This document shows, piece by piece, positions 59,492 to 64,000 of a stretch of 64,000 nucleotides of DNA. The stretch covers positions 1 to 64,000 of the forward strand of contig NW_027420618.1 in the NCBI RefSeq assembly GCF_009905375.1, read 5' to 3'. The notes under the pieces are model-generated. The model saw nothing but the letters and a program-made list of their open reading frames with translations, was not told the DNA's origin and did no database searches. Position 1 is the first letter of the stretch, and every line of letters begins with the position of its first letter. The translations under genes and the position numbers were made by a program. This stretch comes from Apium graveolens (taxonomy: Eukaryota; Streptophyta; Magnoliopsida; Apiales; Apiaceae).

Positions 59492-60279
59492 AACTCCTCA
59501 ATCTTTGCCGGATCCACTTTAACTCCTTCACTTCCAATGACATGCCCCAAAAATTGAACTTCCTTTAACCAAAACTCACATTTGGTAAACTTGGCATACA
59601 ACTTCTCTTGACGAAGTATTTCCAATGCTATCCAGAGGTGTTGTTTATGTTCTTCTTCCGACTTAGAATAAATAAGGATGTCATCAATGAACACCACGAC
59701 AAACTTGTCCAAATACTTCTTAAATACTCGATTCATCAAATCCATAAATGCGGCCGGGGCGTTGGTCAAACCAAACGGCATTACTAGGAATTCATAATGC
59801 CCATATCTGGTCCTAAATGATGTCTTGGGAATATCTTCTTCTTTGATCTTTAATTGATGGTATCCCGATCTCAAGTCAATCTTTGAAAAGCACTTTGCTC
59901 CTTTCAGCTGATCAAAAAGGTCATCTATTCTTGGTAGCGGGTAGCGGTTCTTGATCGTTACCTTATTCAACTCCCGATAATCTATGCATAATCGCATACT
60001 CCCATCTTTCTTCTTTACAAACAGAACATGTGCTCCCCATGGCGACGTACTTGGTCGTATCACTCCCTTATCCAACAATTCTTGTAGCTGGCTCGCCAAC
60101 TCTTTCATTTTTACTGGTGCCATCCTATATGGGGCCTTTGAAACTGGTTCCGTGCCTGAAGCAAGGTTAATCTCGGACTCAATTTGTCGATATGGTGGTA
60201 AGCCTGGTAGTTTTTCGGGAAACACATCTGGGAACTCGTTAACTACCGGTATATCTTCTATGCTGGGACTCCCTTTTTC
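59488..60279 (-). pseudogene. Reverse transcriptase
   Basis: After the TGA at 60280-60282 the frame is open: [86 protein letters not shown] and the catalytic [12 protein letters not shown], then [19 protein letters not shown]. All RT blocks are in one frame. It is the best-preserved domain of the window and a clear Tekay/Del-type RT. Confidence 0.93.
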
Positions 60280-60765
60280 TCAATCCATTACATAAGCTAG
60301 GAACGACTCACAACCTTTTCTAAGTAGCTTCTTAGCCTGAACAATTGTAAAAAATAGTTGCTCTTGCCTCTGCCCCTTAAATACTACCTTCTCTCCACTC
60401 TTCGTCTTTGAATACACTTTCTTGGTTTTACAATTAATCTGAGCGTTATTATCTCCTAACCAATCCATTCCTAAAATTATATAAAACTCCCCCAACTTGA
60501 AGAGTATCAAGTCGGCTGAAAACTTATATCCCGAAATATCAATCTCACACTTCGGATAGAATTGATTTACATGAATCTTCTCTTGGTTCGCAATTACCAC
60601 ATTTACTACCTCGCTCATAATCATTTTATCACATTGAAGCTTATCAACAAAAGATTCTGATATGAAAGATCTTTTTGCTCCTGAATCAATCAATACTTTA
60701 GCTTTGACATTATTGAGTAAAAGTGTACCTGCTATCACCTCTGAATTCTGAACAGCATCCTTCAT
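60280..60765 (-). pseudogene. Aspartic protease
   Basis: AGTLLLNNVKAKVLIDSGAKRSF contains the active-site DSGA, then GYKFSADLILFKLGEF and ILGMDWLGDNNAQINC, the ILGMDWL block of gypsy proteases. In frame with gag (TAG between, 60775-60777) and with RT (TGA between, 60280-60282). Confidence 0.9.
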
Positions 60766-60774
60766 CCTTAGATC

Positions 60775-61980
60775 CTATGTCCTTGTTGCTTGCGGGGTTG
60801 GTGTAGGTGGTGGAGGTAATGCCAATACCTCAGCAGGCACGCTCGCACTGGTACTTGCCACATTCATTAGAGCTTTGACTGGTCCGATTGCCTTACACTC
60901 CCTAGCCATGTGTCCAGTCTTCCCACACTTGTAGCACGTAACTCCTGGCTTCGGTATCTTGCACTCATTCGCCAAATGTCCCTTCTGATTGCACCTATAG
61001 CATGTCATGCTCAACTTATTACACACTTCGGGGTGCCTTCTTCCACAGTGCTTGCATTCGGGTCTCTGGAACCTGTTTTCTCCAAATTGCCCTTGGCTTG
61101 CCTGAATGTTCCCCTTTGATTCTTGCCTTTTTTCCAAATTTCCCTTCTTTTGAAAATTTCCGCCCTTATGGAATCCGATCCTCTTTACATTCCGATCTTG
61201 TGAACTTCCCACTTCAGACTTTTCTCCATAAAATGGAACCTTCCTCTTCTTGTTATCCCTTTCCTTCCTTGACTGCATCCCATTATTTTCAATCAGAGCA
61301 GCTTTCTGTACTACTCCCGTATAAGTTTCAAGCTCAAACATAGCCACTCTATCTCTGATCCAAGGCTCCAGTCCTTGCTGAAATTTCTTTGTTTTTTCCT
61401 CCTCGGTGCTGGTATACTTTGTCACAAACCTTGACAACTCAATGAACTTCTTCTCATACTCCAATACAGTCATGTTCCCTTGCATCAGCTCCAAAAATTT
61501 AAGCTCCATCTGATTATGCATGTACTTAGGGTAATACTTGTCCAAAAATAACTTCTTAAATCTCTCCCAAGAAACCTGCTGAGTGACTTCCATAGCTTTT
61601 ACTGATTCCCACCAATAGATGACTTCGCCCTTCAAGAAGTAAGTAGCATACGGCGTCTTCCGATCGTCTCCTAACTGTACCAACTCAAAAGCCCTTTCCA
61701 TCTCCTTGATCCATGTGTTAGCTATTACTGGATCAGTGGTATCATGAAATGCAGGTGGATTCATATTCTGAAAAGCCTTGAAAGTGACAATCTGTCTAGG
61801 TGGTACTGGTGGTTCAGGTGGTTGGTGTGGTTCATGGTTATCTTGGTTTTCAATTCGCTGTTGAAGAGTTAGTTGTTGTTGGGCTATAGCATTTATTTGA
61901 TGTTGCAAAGTTTCCAGTAGTCGAAGAATATTTGGGTCTGTGGTGGATGTGGTTGTTGGGTTCTTCTTTTTGGGAGGCAT
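60775..61980 (-). pseudogene. Gag with two CCHC zinc knuckles
   Basis: Starts MPPKKKNPTTTS at 61980. Retrotransposon gag domain: NPPAFHDTTDPVIANTWIKE, YFLKGEVIYWWE, FKKLFLDKYYPKYMHNQMEL, EKKTKKFQQGLEPWIRDRV-like segments. C-terminal knuckles CYRCNQKGHLANEC and CYKCGKTGHMAREC, preceded by a related CKHCGRRHPEVC. 401 residues, uninterrupted, so gag alone may still be translatable. Forms particles and binds RNA. Confidence 0.93.
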
Positions 61981-62298
61981 GATCCTGAAATAAGAGTTAT
62001 GTCAAAACAGATACGAATAATAAAACAATTCGAGGGTATCGCATGGCATTCTTACTTACATATGAGGTCAGGTTTTCAAATTAAGCAGATATGATGATTC
62101 ATATAAAAGCGTATGATAACAGTTGAGAGCAATTGGAACAATAGAGCATAATTATTGAAATTTAAAGGTCACAGTACATGAGATTAGAACAAAGTCTGAT
62201 TCTAGGATCAACAGGCTTATTTAAAGGAAATAACGGAAACAACTGGGAAATTCTACGGAGTCTGATAGTACAATAACATGAAAGGTAATTGGAAAGAA
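61981..62298. other. Leader between the extra ORF and gag
   Basis: AT-rich on both strands with no feature recognised. Confidence 0.5.
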
Positions 62299-62655
62299 CT
62301 AAGGCTCCACTCCATCTGAACGGGGCTTGGTAGTCTTTTCCTCTCGAAGCGTCTTCACAATGCTTTGGAGCTCATCCGCCACCATCTGAATGACATACTG
62401 GCTGGTACGGTCCCGGTGCGCTGGCATCACCTCAAGCTTAGTGTTGACGTACTGAACAAAGGTCTAAAGTCTCGCAGTCATCTGCTCCTTGGGCTTCCCT
62501 TCATAGTTTCGGCTGTCTGGGTACACGTTCTATAGTCGGTCTATCAATCGGTCGTACTTTCCCTGAAGCATGTCAAACTCGCGCCTCAACTCAGCATACA
62601 CGGTGAAAGCAATAGTATCGTCCGAACCAGAGGATGACGAGAAATGCGCCCTTTG
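62299..62655 (-). pseudogene. Extra leader ORF between primer-binding site and gag
   Basis: The minus strand has a 118-codon stretch interrupted only by TAG at 62530-62532 and 62464-62466, ending with TAG at 62299-62301. It reads HFSSSSGSDDTIAF, YAELRREFDMLQGKYDRLI, PKEQMTARL, FVQYVNTKLEVMPAHRDRTS and VADELQSIVKTLREEKTTK: a serine-rich start and a helical, charged body. GC content is clearly higher than the flanks. No family recognised. A TAG lies directly upstream, and no ATG start is visible; it may be spliced or decayed. Confidence 0.5.
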
Positions 62656-62776
62656 CTAACAACCAATAAGAGGAGTATTAATAATAAACTTACTTAACCT
62701 ACTCTCTCGCATAATATCTATAACCTACACATATACCCTTTAACCTATTTGAGCTGTCCAGGGACTCTAAACCGTA

Positions 62777-62788
62777 GCTCTGATACCA
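62777..62788 (-). promoter_or_regulatory. Primer-binding site of the chromovirus
   Basis: TGGTATCAGAGC on the minus strand, five bases inside the LTR at 62794. Confidence 0.9.
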
Positions 62789-62793
62789 AAACC

Positions 62794-64000
62794 TGTCACA
62801 CCCTAACTTAAACAGCAGATTTAATATAGCAATTACAACATTTAATAATTAAATAAACATACCCAAAACCAAGATCTTACAGTTTAGGGTTTGGAACAGC
62901 CCAACACTACCATCTATTACAACTGATTTTAAATACCGAGTCCTCACACAAACTACTATCACTTATTCTACCTGAGCTCGAACATAAGCATCAGCATCAC
63001 AGGTCTTATGGGTAGTCTACTTGAATCTAACCATAGCTGCTAGCTGTAATATCAGGGTAAAGCAAGGAGTGAGCCAAATGCTCAACAAGTGCTAAACAAT
63101 ACGATACAAAACATAAATCGAGATATATATTAAAGAATATCAATGGGAAGACATAACCAGTGATAACGAGAGATAAAACTTTGGGTGATGGCATCATTCC
63201 GTTTGTATCAAAACAATTTCAAAATCATATCTTAATCAAAATCATTTTATGACGCTACGGATTATAGCCGGTGATCAGCCGCGAAGTAATCCCGAACCTC
63301 GCTGGGTTCTAAAACATTAATGGGAATCCCTAGAAAACTTTTATGCCTAATATAAGTGTGGAAAGGACTCGCATCTCAGTCCAGGTCCACTATTTAAAGA
63401 AAACATTTATCCCCCTTTGGGACCTAAAACCCACATTTTATTTATTTCAAAAACTGATGCCGATTTATAACAAAATCTCTTTTACCGTAAACATTTTTTT
63501 ATCAAGGGATTATAGATCAACTCGAAACACGGGAAATATGGTACTAAATCTCAGGGCCATGATTCACAAAACTATACTCTATTAAAGTAACTGAATGGTT
63601 TTCATATATCAAAGATTAGACAAGGGGATTTAGTGAGGCTATTGGATATTTAAAAAGGGTAATGCCAAATTGGGCTTTAAGCAAAGGTTTCTCATCAAGG
63701 TTCAAGTGTTGGATCATCAAGAAGATAAGCTTCATGAATACTAAGGGTGTTAAGGTATGCAGAAATGATCTTTAACTCAGGATATATTAGAATTGTCAAG
63801 CTTCAGGATAAGAAAGAGGGGTATCAATCAATGAGGAATCACTTTGATAAGTATCTGACTATCAGGGTTCAAGGTAAGGTTCTATAGGGGTTCAAGTATC
63901 AGGATGAGATATCAATACTTAGGAATCATCAGCATGTTAATCAAGAGAATCAACCAAGAGTTATAACTACCCTTTCTTTTATCATGGCATCACTATATAA
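62794..64000 (-). repeat. 5' LTR of the chromovirus, partial
   Basis: Matches 53388-54594 and is cut by the window end; most of the LTR, including its promoter, lies outside. Confidence 0.93.

Larger units (their letters stand above)
53388..64000 (-). mobile_element. Tekay-type chromovirus, 5' LTR cut by the window end
   Basis: 3' LTR 53388-57337 and 5' LTR from 62794. The primer-binding site TGGTATCAGAGC is at 62788-62777 and a polypurine tract at 57352-57338, so the element reads on the minus strand. Gene order gag, protease, RT, RNase H, integrase, chromodomain is normal. Over the shared first 1.2 kb the LTRs differ at about 20 sites by eye, older than the copia insertion. Stops at 60775, 60280 and 57903 and one-base frameshifts near 59492 and 58945 disable it. 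Confidence 0.95.

Noticed and set aside
1..64000. tRNA, rRNA or other structured RNA genes
   Set aside because: The only tRNA-like matches are 12-nt primer-binding sites next to LTRs; no cloverleaf or rRNA sequence was recognised by eye.

Overview
This is eukaryotic nuclear DNA from a flowering plant, almost certainly a eudicot. The evidence is nested LTR retrotransposons of plant-specific lineages (Ty3/gypsy Tat and Tekay-type chromoviruses, Ty1/copia), plant DNA-transposon families (hAT, Mutator-like, Stowaway-like), GT-AG introns, and fragments of a plant pollen-receptor-like kinase and of ARPC4. The style of the elements suggests an asterid, perhaps Apiaceae, but that is only an impression. 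No complete, intact host gene was found. Nearly all coding sequence belongs to transposons, and every element with recognisable genes carries stops, frameshifts or deletions.

Layout. (1) 1-24267 is a Tat-lineage Ty3/gypsy element on the + strand, entered inside gag. It has gag, protease, RT, RNase H, a second (archaeal-type) RNase H and integrase to 4612, then a 9-unit minisatellite. After that comes an antisense, spliced gene (5588-8450, minus) with its own G-box/TATA promoter, a second minisatellite and the 3' LTR. (2) 8718-22889 is a minus-strand Tekay-type element with 4.3-kb LTRs, nested in the second minisatellite (5-bp duplication GACAA). Its internal region holds decayed pol pieces in an unusual order. 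(3) 24268-32660 is former low-copy DNA with a pollen receptor-like kinase pseudogene and three correctly spliced ARPC4 exons plus the start of a fourth. The two are separated by an LTR-internal-LTR-internal-LTR array (26379-30354, duplication TTAAA) that has no coding capacity.

(4) 32979-38807 is a minus-strand Ty1/copia element. Its 299-bp LTRs differ at only two positions (duplication GCTTT), yet its genes carry several stops and two frameshifts. (5) 39176-40143 is a Mutator-like element without genes (9-bp duplication TATATAAAT) containing a Stowaway-like MITE. 40398-43498 is a non-autonomous hAT element (8-bp duplication CACTAAAC) inserted beside a palindrome in a duplicated segment. (6) 43880-44118 is a SIRE-like copia fragment interrupted by a decayed + strand Tekay-type element (44119 to about 52556), again with pol pieces out of order. 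(7) 53388-64000 is another Tekay-type chromovirus on the minus strand with recognisable gag, protease, RT, RNase H, integrase and chromodomain. It runs off the right end of the window.

How it fits together. Successive insertions landed in and beside older elements, so target-site duplications, primer-binding sites and polypurine tracts fix orientation and relative order. The most unusual functional unit is the antisense gene inside the Tat element: promoter, 5'-UTR intron and three coding exons whose splice phases all agree, encoding a putative-gypsy-type-transposon domain followed by a coiled coil.
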